Part shown: piece after piece, positions 16,957-25,565 of the stretch | Layout of the letters: each line of letters begins with the position of its first letter | Position numbering within the stretch: position 1 is the stretch's first letter | NCBI GenBank assembly: GCA_001509375.1 | Contig: LGFT01000001.1 | Coordinates: 27,836 to 91,835 of the forward strand | Direction of reading: 5' to 3' | Source of the DNA: Methanothrix harundinacea | GTDB taxonomy: Archaea; Halobacteriota; Methanosarcinia; Methanotrichales; Methanotrichaceae | Length of the DNA stretch: 64,000 bases | The notes under the pieces: model-generated | Told to the model about the DNA's origin: nothing | The model's input: the letters and a program-made list of their open reading frames with translations, nothing else | The model's database searches: none | Made by a program: the position numbers and the translations under genes

Positions 16957-17155
16957 AACTCTGACCTCGTGCAGGAGAATGACTATCTTTCTTCCTCCAT
17001 AATAGGCATGTCTTTATTAAATTCATTGATCAAAGATATCTGCCAAAGCAGGGACGGATCCGAACTAAAAAGAAAAAGTTGGCGCAGTTAGGGGGGTCGC
17101 CTCCGGAACGGGGACCCTTTCGCCATCATGGAGAATGTCGAGGAGGCAAGAGAAG

Positions 17156-17443
17156 CTAACGCTCCGCCTCCGCCTCCACTTCCATGATCAGCTTCTCTCC
17201 GCCGCTGACATACGTCATGTAGTGAATGACTAAGCATATGCCCCAGCCGATGGGCGAAAACCAGGGTTGCCAGACGGGCAGAGTAGCACCAGCCTCATTT
17301 ATGGCGGGTATTACCATCATGTAGTTTATCGCCAACCACACGATGTTAACCACCAGGTAGATCACGAGGTGCGTCGTGAACAGCTTCTTCATCCGCGCCT
17401 GCATGGCTGTTCTAAACGCCTTTTTGTACGCTTCGTCGGCCAT
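17156..17443 (-). CDS. Small 2TM-domain membrane protein
   Basis: 95 residues with a basic N-terminal helix (MADEAYKKAFRTAMQARMKK) and two membrane segments, IYLVVNIVWLAINYM and WFSPIGWGICLVIHYMTYV, resembling the 2TM domain (PF13239) found alone or on sensor proteins. The start is fixed by a strong GGAGGTGAG about 7 bp upstream on the reverse strand, and CTTATATATT at 17493-17502 serves as TATA box. Function unknown. Confidence 0.8.
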   Translation of the reverse strand: MADEAYKKAFRTAMQARMKKLFTTHLVIYLVVNIVWLAINYMMVIPAINEAGATLPVWQPWFSPIGWGICLVIHYMTYVSGGEKLIMEVEAEAER

Positions 17444-17492
17444 TTTTTTCCTCACCTCCTGAACAGAAACACCTTCTATATGTATGTCCGTC

Positions 17493-17502
17493 AATATATA
17501 AG
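17493..17502 (-). promoter_or_regulatory. TATA box of the 2TM-protein gene
   Basis: Reverse-strand CTTATATATT; predicted initiation near 17471 leaves a leader of about 28 nt that contains the GGAGGTGAG ribosome site. Confidence 0.55.
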
Positions 17503-17722
17503 TCTTTCTAGAGTAATTTCGCATCAGCGGACTAATGTCATTTTTCCTGTGATGATCGATATCACAACAGAGATCTGCCAAATCATGAGGCTTCAGGTCG
17601 GTGAGGCACAAATTAAATTTATATTAATATTTCATATTTTTAAAATCTTTGCAGATCGGCAGGCTTATATTTAAACAGCTGCTTTATATTCCGGAGCTTC
17701 TGCTAGCTTAGAGGTCAGATCC

Positions 17723-19948
17723 ATGAGCTTTCTGATTGATCCGCCCCTGCTGGTTTTGTCGGGCATATTCATATACTTTGGAGGGCGAAGGCTTGGCTGG
17801 GAAAGACATGCAAAGATCGTGGTGAGTGTTGCGATCGTACTTATTTTTATAATATTTAGCTCCCTCCTGTACGCCGATATATTTCTGTGCGTATTTCCCC
17901 CCTTCTCCGGAATGAGCGGCTCAGAGTTCATGCTCCACTCCGACATAACCGGGATCGCCAAAGATGAGGTTCCCACCGTCGTCGTTCTCCTTCTATTCGT
18001 CCTCTACCCCGTCTGGCTCTTCGCTGGATATGCGGCCGCCCTTTTGATATCGAAGCGGAGAAGGATCTCAAATGAGGTCTATTCCCTCTGGGACGTCAAG
18101 AGCCGAACCGAACACGGTCCCTCGGAATACTTTGTGGCGAGAGATCCCGATGCCAAAAAGTGCGTGCGAGATGCAGTCGCCGCCCTAGGCGGCATAGGGA
18201 GGTTCGTCAAGGCCGGCGACAAAGTCTTCATAAAGGTCAATATCTGCGGCGGAGTGCCCGAGGTTAAGGGGACCTTCACCAGCACTGAGGTCGTCGATGA
18301 GATCGTCGATCTTGTAAGAGGGGCGGGAGGGGATCCCTTCATCGGAGATGCCGACATGATCTGGAATAAGTTCTGGCAGGTGGCGGCCGACTCCGGCTGG
18401 TTCGAATGGGCGAAAGAGAAGGGGGTGAGGCTCGTCAACCTCTCCGAGACGAAGATAGTCGGCTTTGACTTCGGGGAGGGGACCGTAATCGGAACTGATA
18501 TGATCTCAAAGGAGGTGATCGACGCCAAGGTCCTCATCTCTGTCCCGACGATGAAGACCCACCTTTTGACGGGGGTGACCCTGGGGATGAAGAACATGTA
18601 TGGCACCTTGCCGGAGGTGGACAAGGCCAAATATCACAAAATGAAGATCGAGAAGGTGATATACGAGGTTAACATGGCCTTCACCCCGAACCTTGTGATC
18701 ATCGACGGCAGCATAGGAAGTGAGGCGATAGGACCCCTCAGCTCCAGGCCCTTAGACTTCCAGACAATCGTAGCCGCAAATGATGTCGTCTGCGCAGATT
18801 CCATCGCGTCGCAGCTGATGGGATACGATCCCCAGGAGGTGGTTCACCTGAGGCTCGCCGCCGAACGGGGCCTTGGCGACGCCTCGCAGAAGTTCAATTT
18901 TGGAGAACTACCCTACTGTCATGCCAGCGGCAAGGACGGGAATTGGGACCGTCCCGAGGCTAAGGTGAAGGACTTCTATAACTGGGGGATCGAGCAGATC
19001 CTGAAGTTTCCGGGCTGGAGCACCCTCTTCAACGTCGGTGCCGACTTCTTCCTATACGACATGGCGAGGCTTCCCGTCTTTCGTTACCTCACCCCGGGCC
19101 TTTTGAAGCTTATAAACGACGTCGTCTACCTCCATCTCAGGGGTCAGGGGGATACCGAGAAAGACAGGATCCGAAGAAGAAACAACTTCTTCGTCCTCCT
19201 ACTTCTCGCGGAGGCGGCCCTCCTCGGCTTCTACATGGACGGGTATCTGACGAAATCCCTATTCTTCGACTTCAACTTCCTCATCGCCATCGTGGTCGCG
19301 ATTCTCGCCGCCGTCAGGATGAAGACGAGAAACCTCCTGGCCCTAATCCTCTCCTCAGCCCTCGTCACTTCGGTCCTGGAGATGGGACTCACCTCGGACG
19401 GGATCGTGAAATACGCCGGAAACGACGGTCCCACTCTCTTCGTCGTGTCGGGATGGATGTTGCTATTGGTAGCGATATTCGGGATATCAGACCTGTTAAG
19501 GTTTTGGCTAATTAAGCTGGGCATATTCAAAAAGCTCAGGGGATGGAAGGCCCTTCCCTTCGCCGCGGCTGCGGCGGCCTTTTCCCTCTTCTTCTATCTG
19601 GAGGGGTACTTTGATCATGCCGGAAGGTGGGTTTTGGTGATCTACGTGGCGATGTTCCTCCTCTCTATCTTCTTCTCGAGCCGGTGCTCAGTAGATTGGA
19701 ACGCTGCTCTAGTCGTCGTCAGCATAGCCCTCGGTGGCTACATGGAGCTCGTGGGATTGTTCGCGGGGATCTGGAGCTATCCCTTGACATCGGGCTTGCC
19801 GATCTTCATCACCATAGCCACCGCCATCAATGCGGGGGCAGTTTTGGGAACGGCTTCCCTTGGGGGGGTGGACCTATCCACCTCGACGGCCACGAAGTCA
19901 GTCGAGGATGAAGCTTCCAAGGCTCCGAGGACGCAACCAGAGGATTAA
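17723..19948 (+). CDS. DUF362 domain fused between N- and C-terminal membrane regions
   Basis: 741 residues. Residues 1-110 hold about three hydrophobic segments; about 125-420 form a DUF362 domain (VFIKVNICGG, PFIGDADMIWNKFW, ISVPTMKTHLLTGVTLGMKNMYG, VIIDGSIGSEAIGP); about 490-720 hold seven or so membrane helices. DUF362 proteins often carry iron-sulphur clusters, but no CxxCxxCxxxC cluster is seen here. The fold position and the membrane fusion suggest a membrane-bound redox or metal-handling protein, which is inference. No close neighbour explains it. Confidence 0.8.
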   Translation: MSFLIDPPLLVLSGIFIYFGGRRLGWERHAKIVVSVAIVLIFIIFSSLLYADIFLCVFPPFSGMSGSEFMLHSDITGIAKDEVPTVVVLLLFVLYPVWLFAGYAAALLISKRRRISNEVYSLWDVKSRTEHGPSEYFVARDPDAKKCVRDAVAALGGIGRFVKAGDKVFIKVNICGGVPEVKGTFTSTEVVDEIVDLVRGAGGDPFIGDADMIWNKFWQVAADSGWFEWAKEKGVRLVNLSETKIVGFDFGEGTVIGTDMISKEVIDAKVLISVPTMKTHLLTGVTLGMKNMYGTLPEVDKAKYHKMKIEKVIYEVNMAFTPNLVIIDGSIGSEAIGPLSSRPLDFQTIVAANDVVCADSIASQLMGYDPQEVVHLRLAAERGLGDASQKFNFGELPYCHASGKDGNWDRPEAKVKDFYNWGIEQILKFPGWSTLFNVGADFFLYDMARLPVFRYLTPGLLKLINDVVYLHLRGQGDTEKDRIRRRNNFFVLLLLAEAALLGFYMDGYLTKSLFFDFNFLIAIVVAILAAVRMKTRNLLALILSSALVTSVLEMGLTSDGIVKYAGNDGPTLFVVSGWMLLLVAIFGISDLLRFWLIKLGIFKKLRGWKALPFAAAAAAFSLFFYLEGYFDHAGRWVLVIYVAMFLLSIFFSSRCSVDWNAALVVVSIALGGYMELVGLFAGIWSYPLTSGLPIFITIATAINAGAVLGTASLGGVDLSTSTATKSVEDEASKAPRTQPED

Positions 19949-19986
19949 TACGATCCATCCTTATCGATGGCTGGCTAAAATTAAAA

Positions 19987-20958
19987 TCAGGCGTCGGATC
20001 GGGAGCGATCATCGACCACCATTATCGATTGCTGGCAACCGATGCTCAGATCTCTATATCCCTCGAAGCTCCCCTCCCCGTTGGCATAGGCTTCGTGCCA
20101 TCCTGGCGGGACTGGCATCTCTGCATAGAGCCGGTCTCTTCTGGCTTCGAGGAGGCGGGGCTCTTTCCCCATGAAATGGGCGGCACAGGTGACTCTGTTC
20201 TTAGTCGTCTTTGAGAGCCGTTCCATCCATCGGTATCCGCTCATCGACCTCATGAGATGGTGGTCCAGGATCAGGGTCTCCACCTTCTCGGCGATGGCCT
20301 TTCCATTATCCCATGCGACCTTCCGGAGTTCTGGGCGGAGACGGGAGAGGTACAGGGGCGGCCCTGAGGCGATGACGATGGTGGGTTTCCAGTCAATGAT
20401 GATCGATATCGTCTCCTCGTCAAGGAGCTGGATGTCGGAAGCGTGGACGAAAACCTCATCACCCTCCTGGATCCGGGTCATCATCACCGTTCCCAGCCTC
20501 GAACCGCGAGGGCCGTGAGGGACGGGCGAAGAGAAGCTGATCACGCCATCATCCCTCTCCTCAGCGTCGGGAAGGATGCAGCCCGCGAACCGGGAAAGGT
20601 CGATCCACCGCTGGACCGCCAGGTCCGAGAGGTCGTGGGGGCCCTTGCACCAGAGCCGGACGTTGTCGAGGGGCGGGATTCGGCTGAGGGATAGCTGGTA
20701 TGGGTTGGCGTCTGACAGGGGTATGTGGTCGCCGTGGTAGTGGCTGATCACCACGTCCGATGCCCTGCCCAGGGCCTCGACGATCTTCTCGCGGACCTCG
20801 GCCCCCACCGCCACCTGGTGGGGGTGGGGAAGCCTTCTGTGCCTCAAATATCCGAGGGCGACCCCCGGGTCGATGACGATCGTCCGTCCTTCCGCCTCTA
20901 CCACGCAGGAGAGGCCTCTGACGCCGAGAGATTCGGTTCCCAGCACTTCTATCTTCAT
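19987..20958 (-). CDS. UPF0282 family metallo-beta-lactamase-fold hydrolase
   Basis: 323 residues. A metallo-beta-lactamase fold is shown by the strand RTIVIDPGVALGY near residue 25, the metal motif SHYHGDH near 92, VFVHASDIQLLD near 170 and LILDHHLMR near 228. The UPF0282 family is archaeal and uncharacterised; the metal ligands suggest a hydrolase of phosphodiester or other esters. Convergent with the DUF362 gene. Confidence 0.9.
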   Translation of the reverse strand: MKIEVLGTESLGVRGLSCVVEAEGRTIVIDPGVALGYLRHRRLPHPHQVAVGAEVREKIVEALGRASDVVISHYHGDHIPLSDANPYQLSLSRIPPLDNVRLWCKGPHDLSDLAVQRWIDLSRFAGCILPDAEERDDGVISFSSPVPHGPRGSRLGTVMMTRIQEGDEVFVHASDIQLLDEETISIIIDWKPTIVIASGPPLYLSRLRPELRKVAWDNGKAIAEKVETLILDHHLMRSMSGYRWMERLSKTTKNRVTCAAHFMGKEPRLLEARRDRLYAEMPVPPGWHEAYANGEGSFEGYRDLSIGCQQSIMVVDDRSRSDA

Positions 20959-21408
20959 GGCAGTCCTTACCTCTTATTTCCGTCTCCTTCTCTTCTGTAT
21001 GCCGTATCAAGCTCTTCTTGATGTCGTCTGAAGCTGCCCGGATTTAAAATACAAAATCTGGCTCCACTATTTTGAGCTGAGAGCAGGGCCTTAAAAGTTT
21101 TCGGTCATCGATCACAAGTCTGCGGTTTTACCGATAGATCGAGTCGATCGGCTCCGCCAACGGTGCTTCGTCGAATCGTCCTGGAGATCGAACCGCCCTG
21201 ATTGGCCCAGCGCCAAAGGGTAAAGGGCCCGACCTGTCGAAGGGGAAGAGATGTCTTGAGGCCTTTTAGGAGCGACGCATGGTATGAAGAGTCAGTGGCG
21301 GGTTCTCAGGCGGCGATAGGATGGCAGATAGGAAGGTTTGATTATAGCGAGGCCATAGACGTAATCTTTATAAATCTTTAGGAATAACAGAGGGGCGGGG
21401 TTAGTAAG
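20959..21408. other. Gene-free interval
   Basis: 450 bp with no credible gene, tRNA or repeat that I can see. It carries the promoters of the flanking divergent genes, including TTTATAAAT at 21367-21375 for the secreted protein that follows. Confidence 0.5.
21367..21375 (+). promoter_or_regulatory. TATA box of the 21409 secreted-protein gene
   Basis: TTTATAAAT, 34-42 bp before ATG 21409, predicting a leader of about 12 nt. Confidence 0.5.
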
Positions 21409-21870
21409 ATGAAGAAACTTTTGTTCCTTTTGGGCTGCCTGTGTTCGGTAGCCATAGCCATCGCATCGCCGCCATCATATGTTCCACCGGGAACTGGTCC
21501 AACGGTATCGCCGCCGTATGTATCGCAGGGAACTGGAGCGACGATAATGCATCCAGAAGGATATGGGTGGTCGAACCCCGACTGGCTTTCATCCGACGTC
21601 GGCCTTACCACATACTATGGTCCATACGGTTATCCCACCGCACTAAGATTTTTTGATGATCGCATGTGGTACGATGAATGGTATCCTATTGCGCGATCGT
21701 TCCTGGATGATACCACTTACCGAACGTATTACCAAACATATTACTACACCTACCAGCATCCAGTTTATCTGGACGGAGGTTGGTGGAAAGATCCGCGAGG
21801 TTATCGGCCGTTATATAAAATAAGTCCGGGATTTGTCTTCAAGGGCGAGAGTCATATTATTGGGGGATGA
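21409..21870 (+). CDS. Secreted Tyr/Pro/Gly-rich protein
   Basis: 153 residues: a signal peptide of about 19 residues (MKKLLFLLGCLCSVAIAIA) and then a low-complexity mature part rich in Tyr, Trp, Pro and Gly, including TYYQTYYYTY near 111 to 120. There is no enzymatic motif. Composition resembles cell-surface or sheath-associated proteins, which is inference. Function unknown. Confidence 0.65.
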   Translation: MKKLLFLLGCLCSVAIAIASPPSYVPPGTGPTVSPPYVSQGTGATIMHPEGYGWSNPDWLSSDVGLTTYYGPYGYPTALRFFDDRMWYDEWYPIARSFLDDTTYRTYYQTYYYTYQHPVYLDGGWWKDPRGYRPLYKISPGFVFKGESHIIGG

Positions 21871-22129
21871 TCCATCTCCCTGTCGTTCAAGGGGAGAAAG
21901 GCCAGTTTGACCCAAGTCCGCCTCTCGTCTTCCCCCCCCGCTGCCCAAAACTTACGGATTAATTAAAGGCATCTCCAGGAGAAGGTCAAGTTATAGCCCT
22001 CTGATTCGAGATGATCATTTTTTAGGGTTCTTCTGGAGGCCCGAGGAGCGGCATCTTCTCCGGTCAAATCCGGGCGGCATGACGCCGAAGTATTTTTGAT
22101 ATCATAAGTGTTGAGGATATCGTGATCTG

Positions 22130-22366
22130 ATGAAGCGAGGATGGATAATTGTCTTGATCGTTGGTATCGCCTTCATTGCCCCATGCGCTGGTCAGACCGA
22201 CCTTTGGCGGTTCAATTCTCCGATGGACTTTACATCCGGCCCCGTGGTAAACGTGAACATATTTAAAATTTGGACGATCAATTCATCGATGCAATTCACT
22301 CCGACCTTATCCCCAGGAATCGCCGAGGGAATTAACAAAACCCGCTTTATTTGTAATATTGTTTAG
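22130..22366 (+). CDS. Small secreted hypothetical protein
   Basis: 78 residues: a basic-hydrophobic signal peptide (MKRGWIIVLIVGIAFIAPCAG) followed by a short mature part with two similar blocks, FNSPMDFTSGP and INSSMQFTPTL, that look like an internal duplication. GTGATCT lies just upstream as a possible ribosome site. The family is unknown to me; moderate confidence that it is expressed. Confidence 0.5.
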   Translation: MKRGWIIVLIVGIAFIAPCAGQTDLWRFNSPMDFTSGPVVNVNIFKIWTINSSMQFTPTLSPGIAEGINKTRFICNIV

Positions 22367-22528
22367 TTTCATTTTGCGATCAAAAGACTTTGACAGGATG
22401 ATCGAAGGAAGGCAAAAACAAGGGGAAGGATAGGATCGGCTCCATAAATGCGGGCTTTGGCTCCGAAAGATTTTTCATCGCAGATTGCAGTCTTGATTTC
22501 GAGCAGGGCGAAGAGATCGGACTGAAAC

Positions 22529-22975
22529 ATGAACCAGATTTTTGCGGGTGGCATTTCGATGCTGGCGGTAGATTGGCTGAAAGAGGGAGATTCACTCTAT
22601 TCGCAAGGGAGATATGCAGAGGCAGTCCGGGCTTACGATGAGGCCCTCCGCCTCGATCCCGAGGACGCCAGGGCCTGGAGTAATAAGGCGGCAGCCCTTG
22701 CTGGCATGGGCAAATACATTGAGGCGATTAGGGCCTGCGACGAATCCATCAGGCTCGATCCCGAACTTGCGCTGGCATGGAACAACAGAGGTTTCGCTCT
22801 CAGAAACTTGGGGAGGCTTCTTGAGGCCATCCAGGCATACGACGAGGCGCTTTGCATCAATCCTGGATACGTCAGGGCGTGGTACAACAAGGGCAACGCT
22901 CTCGAAGCCCTCGGGAAAAGGTCCGAGGCCAGCGCCGCCTATGCCAGAGCAAAAGAGCTCAAACTGAGTGAATAA
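22529..22975 (+). CDS. Tetratricopeptide repeat protein
   Basis: 148 residues built from three complete 34-residue TPR units after a short N-terminus (first unit from about residue 15: WLKEGDSLYSQGRYAEAVRA), each ending in a xLDPE/INPG-type turn. Such proteins form adaptor surfaces for protein partners. ATG 22559 (MLAVDWLKEG) is an alternative start. It lies in a run of secreted small proteins but has no signal peptide itself. Confidence 0.85.
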   Translation: MNQIFAGGISMLAVDWLKEGDSLYSQGRYAEAVRAYDEALRLDPEDARAWSNKAAALAGMGKYIEAIRACDESIRLDPELALAWNNRGFALRNLGRLLEAIQAYDEALCINPGYVRAWYNKGNALEALGKRSEASAAYARAKELKLSE

Positions 22976-23075
22976 ATGTTTATTTTTCCGTCGCTGCAGC
23001 ATATCGTCGATGGCAATCTCTTCCTCTCAAATAATAGCGTATTTGCCCAAGTAGCGGCCCAGGATGTGATAAGAC

Positions 23076-23342
23076 TTGCGAAAGCTCGATAGCGTCACCC
23101 TCGACCTGGAGGCTCGGGGATTGAAATTCCGGCACCAGACCTTTCTTCGGGTCGGGTACACAGCGGATATTTTGTTTAAGAAAGAGAAGATTGTCGTCCT
23201 CGACACCCGGAACGCCGATCCCTACGCAGTCAGGAAGCTGAAGGCGGCGGGATATAAGGTATTTGTAATACCTGAGGGGAAGCTCGACGATGATCAGATA
23301 AAGGCGTTCTGTGACGAGGTGGAGGAGGGGGCGAGGGAGTGA
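23076..23342 (+). CDS. Small conserved hypothetical protein, possible nuclease-like fold
   Basis: 88 residues starting at TTG 23076, with GTGAT 6 bp upstream. The pattern FRHQTFLRVGYTADILF, KIVVLDTRNADPY, and YKVFVIPEGKLDDD resembles small restriction-endonuclease-like or Vsr/DUF559-type folds (two strands with acidic residues then a helix), but the catalytic set is not clear. I do not recognise the family with certainty. Confidence 0.55.
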   Translation: MRKLDSVTLDLEARGLKFRHQTFLRVGYTADILFKKEKIVVLDTRNADPYAVRKLKAAGYKVFVIPEGKLDDDQIKAFCDEVEEGARE

Positions 23343-23700
23343 GGAGGAAGTCGGTTTTATTCTAGCATGGCGATCTTCTCCGCCAACAATTTAATTTAAC
23401 TGCTCCAGGGAGCCGTTAGCTATATACGGTGATGTTGCAAGATAAAAAATGGATACAGAAATGCAAGCCACTGGTTGTGGCCTGCATTCGAGCCCATCAC
23501 CAACCTCTCAAAAGAATGGGTACGATCGCTGAGAAACGATCTCGCTTAAGGGGAGCTAAAGAACGAAACTCTGACGAGGATCCTTAGGAAGATCTGGGTG
23601 TTGGTCTTGGTGCTGGTGTGTCCGTACAGCTGAACGAATGTAACAACGAGAACAATGACGCAGTTAAACGGAGTTCAGGGCAGTTAAAAATTAGTATGAG
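23343..23700. other. Gene-free interval with TATA box and perfect-loop hairpin
   Basis: CTATATAC at 23420-23427 could start a transcript near 23450. A hairpin then pairs ATGCAAGCCAC (23461-23471) with GTGGCCTGCAT (23477-23487), ten of eleven pairs around a 5-base loop. No convincing protein gene; a 27-codon frame from ATG 23450 overlaps the hairpin. Confidence 0.4.
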
Positions 23701-23709
23701 GTGGATTGG

Positions 23710-24480
23710 ATGAAGATCGCGATTAAGCCTTGCAGATCGGTTTCAAGAGGTCTGATGATGCTTTGGGGATGCCTCCTGTTATGTCTTTTGACTTGCGTGG
23801 CGGCATCGGCCCAGGAAGAAAACATCACAGGGATTGGCGGAGAATTTTACGACTATGCAGAGTTCAGCTTCGCCGTCCCCAATGATTTAGAGGAAATGGT
23901 AGTGGCTGAATCTCTCTCTGAGGGAAATTATTCAGAGGGAAGATATGTGGCGGCATCCATGCTTTTCAACGAGAGCAGAGTATGGGTCTTGCTTATCTAT
24001 CCATGTGATCCCCCAGAAGGAGACCTGGACGCTGTAGGTCTGAAATCCGCTGTCGAGGAGTTCAACTCCGGGTATAATCAGACCGTCTACAGCCCCTCCC
24101 CCCTGAACATCAGCGACCGGACCGGCATCGCTGGCCAGTTCGGCAACCAGATCCTGATAGCCTACCAGCCATCGGTTCAAACCCTTTCGATGATATTAAT
24201 GGACGTAAACGTGAGCGAAGGCTTCCTGGAGTATTTCCCCCAGTCTCTACAGATAATCGTCAATGAGAACAGCTCGCCTCTATGGCCCGGTTACTGCCCA
24301 GGTGATGAGACGGTCGAGACGATCGAAACGGTCGAGCCGCAGGTTGCTCCTGCAGCAGCCGAAACCCCCCAGGTCGAACAGGCCGTCCAGACAGGCTCTG
24401 AGGTCGATCCGGAACAGGTTGAAGCAGACGTGGCGGCCATCAAGGAGAAGATGAAAAGCACCTTCAATATCAAAATGTGA
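23710..24480 (+). CDS. Secreted protein abutting comD
   Basis: 256 residues: signal peptide (hydrophobic core LMMLWGCLLLCLLTCVAASA, residues 16-35), a soluble domain of about 160 residues with several N-x-S/T sites, and a Glu/Val/Pro-rich C-terminal tail. The fold is not recognised. ATG 23710 follows GAGGTGG at 23698-23704. Its TGA is immediately followed by the ATG of comD, so the two are co-transcribed even though no link to coenzyme M is evident. Confidence 0.7.
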   Translation: MKIAIKPCRSVSRGLMMLWGCLLLCLLTCVAASAQEENITGIGGEFYDYAEFSFAVPNDLEEMVVAESLSEGNYSEGRYVAASMLFNESRVWVLLIYPCDPPEGDLDAVGLKSAVEEFNSGYNQTVYSPSPLNISDRTGIAGQFGNQILIAYQPSVQTLSMILMDVNVSEGFLEYFPQSLQIIVNENSSPLWPGYCPGDETVETIETVEPQVAPAAAETPQVEQAVQTGSEVDPEQVEADVAAIKEKMKSTFNIKM

Positions 24481-25002
24481 ATGGTGGGGATTGAAACCAA
24501 TCGGCCCAGCCAGGCCGTATACAGAGGTATGAAAGGCGCAGGCATAGACTTCGTCGCCAGCGTTCCCTGTATCAACCTACGGGGGCTGCTATGCATGATC
24601 GAAGCTGATCCCGAGATCATGCACATCCCCGTAACCAGGGAGGAAGAGGGGGTTGGGATATGTGCCGGGGCGCGCCTCGGCGGCAAAAGGCCAGCTTTGC
24701 TGATGCAGAACTCCGGCCTCGGAAACAGCGTCAACGCCCTCGCCTCCCTGAACGGTCTCTACAAGATTCCCCTACTGATGATCATATCCCATCGAGGCGG
24801 GGAGGGCGAGACGATCGTGGGCCAAGTACCCATGGGGAGGTTGACCCCAAAGATTCTCGATGCCATGGATATCCCCAAGTTTGCTCCCACCTTGGCGGAG
24901 GCCGAGGAGACGGTGGGCAGGGCTTGGCAGGCAGCCCAGGCTGCCGGCACGCCGACGGCGGTGCTGCTGGATATCGAGTTTTGGGAATCGGGGGCTATAT
25001 GA
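24481..25002 (+). CDS. comD: Sulfopyruvate decarboxylase, alpha subunit
   Basis: 173 residues, the pyrimidine-binding half of the thiamine-diphosphate enzyme that decarboxylates sulfopyruvate to sulfoacetaldehyde in coenzyme M synthesis. Visible: [11 protein letters not shown] near residue 27, [15 protein letters not shown] near 49 (the glutamate that activates thiamine diphosphate) and [18 protein letters not shown] near 73. The stop overlaps the comE start (ATGA). Confidence 0.93.
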   Translation: MVGIETNRPSQAVYRGMKGAGIDFVASVPCINLRGLLCMIEADPEIMHIPVTREEEGVGICAGARLGGKRPALLMQNSGLGNSVNALASLNGLYKIPLLMIISHRGGEGETIVGQVPMGRLTPKILDAMDIPKFAPTLAEAEETVGRAWQAAQAAGTPTAVLLDIEFWESGAI

Positions 25003-25565
25003 TGAAGAGGCTCGAAGCCATCACCGTCATCGCTGAGGAGGCCACATCCCTGGAAGCCCTCGTTGTCGGAAACATCGGCTTTCCCTCAAGAGAGCTCTTC
25101 GCCGTAGGCGACCGCCCCGCAAACTTCTACATGCTGGGGTCGATGGGCCTCGCCTCCTCCATCGGCCTGGGCCTCGCCCTCGCGTGCCCTGACGAAAAGG
25201 TGATCGCCATCGACGGAGACGGCGCCGTCCTGATGAACATGGGGAGCCTAGCCACCATCGCCGACCAAGATCCAGATAATTACCTTCTCATCGTCCTCGA
25301 CAACGGATGCTACGGCTCCACGGGATCTCAGCCGACCTGCACCTCCAGGAGGGCGGACCTCGGCCGAATCGCCGAGGGGGCCGGAATCTCCGAGGTGAGG
25401 ATCGCCGCCACTCCCGTGGAGGTTCGAGCAGGCATCGCTGGCAAGGGTGTCCTGGTGGTCAAAGTCGAGATCGGCAACGCCGACGTTCCCGTGATAGACC
25501 TATCTCCTGAAGAGATCATCGAAAGGTTCATGGTGAGATCCGGTCCACCATCTCGGTCATCTTGA
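24999..25565 (+). CDS. comE: Sulfopyruvate decarboxylase, beta subunit
   Basis: 188 residues, the diphosphate-binding half of the enzyme. The thiamine-diphosphate motif is present as [10 protein letters not shown] followed by about 25 residues and [11 protein letters not shown]. It starts at ATG 24999 overlapping the comD stop. The 3' end overlaps the convergent marker 16 gene by 38 bp. Confidence 0.93.
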   Translation: MMKRLEAITVIAEEATSLEALVVGNIGFPSRELFAVGDRPANFYMLGSMGLASSIGLGLALACPDEKVIAIDGDGAVLMNMGSLATIADQDPDNYLLIVLDNGCYGSTGSQPTCTSRRADLGRIAEGAGISEVRIAATPVEVRAGIAGKGVLVVKVEIGNADVPVIDLSPEEIIERFMVRSGPPSRSS

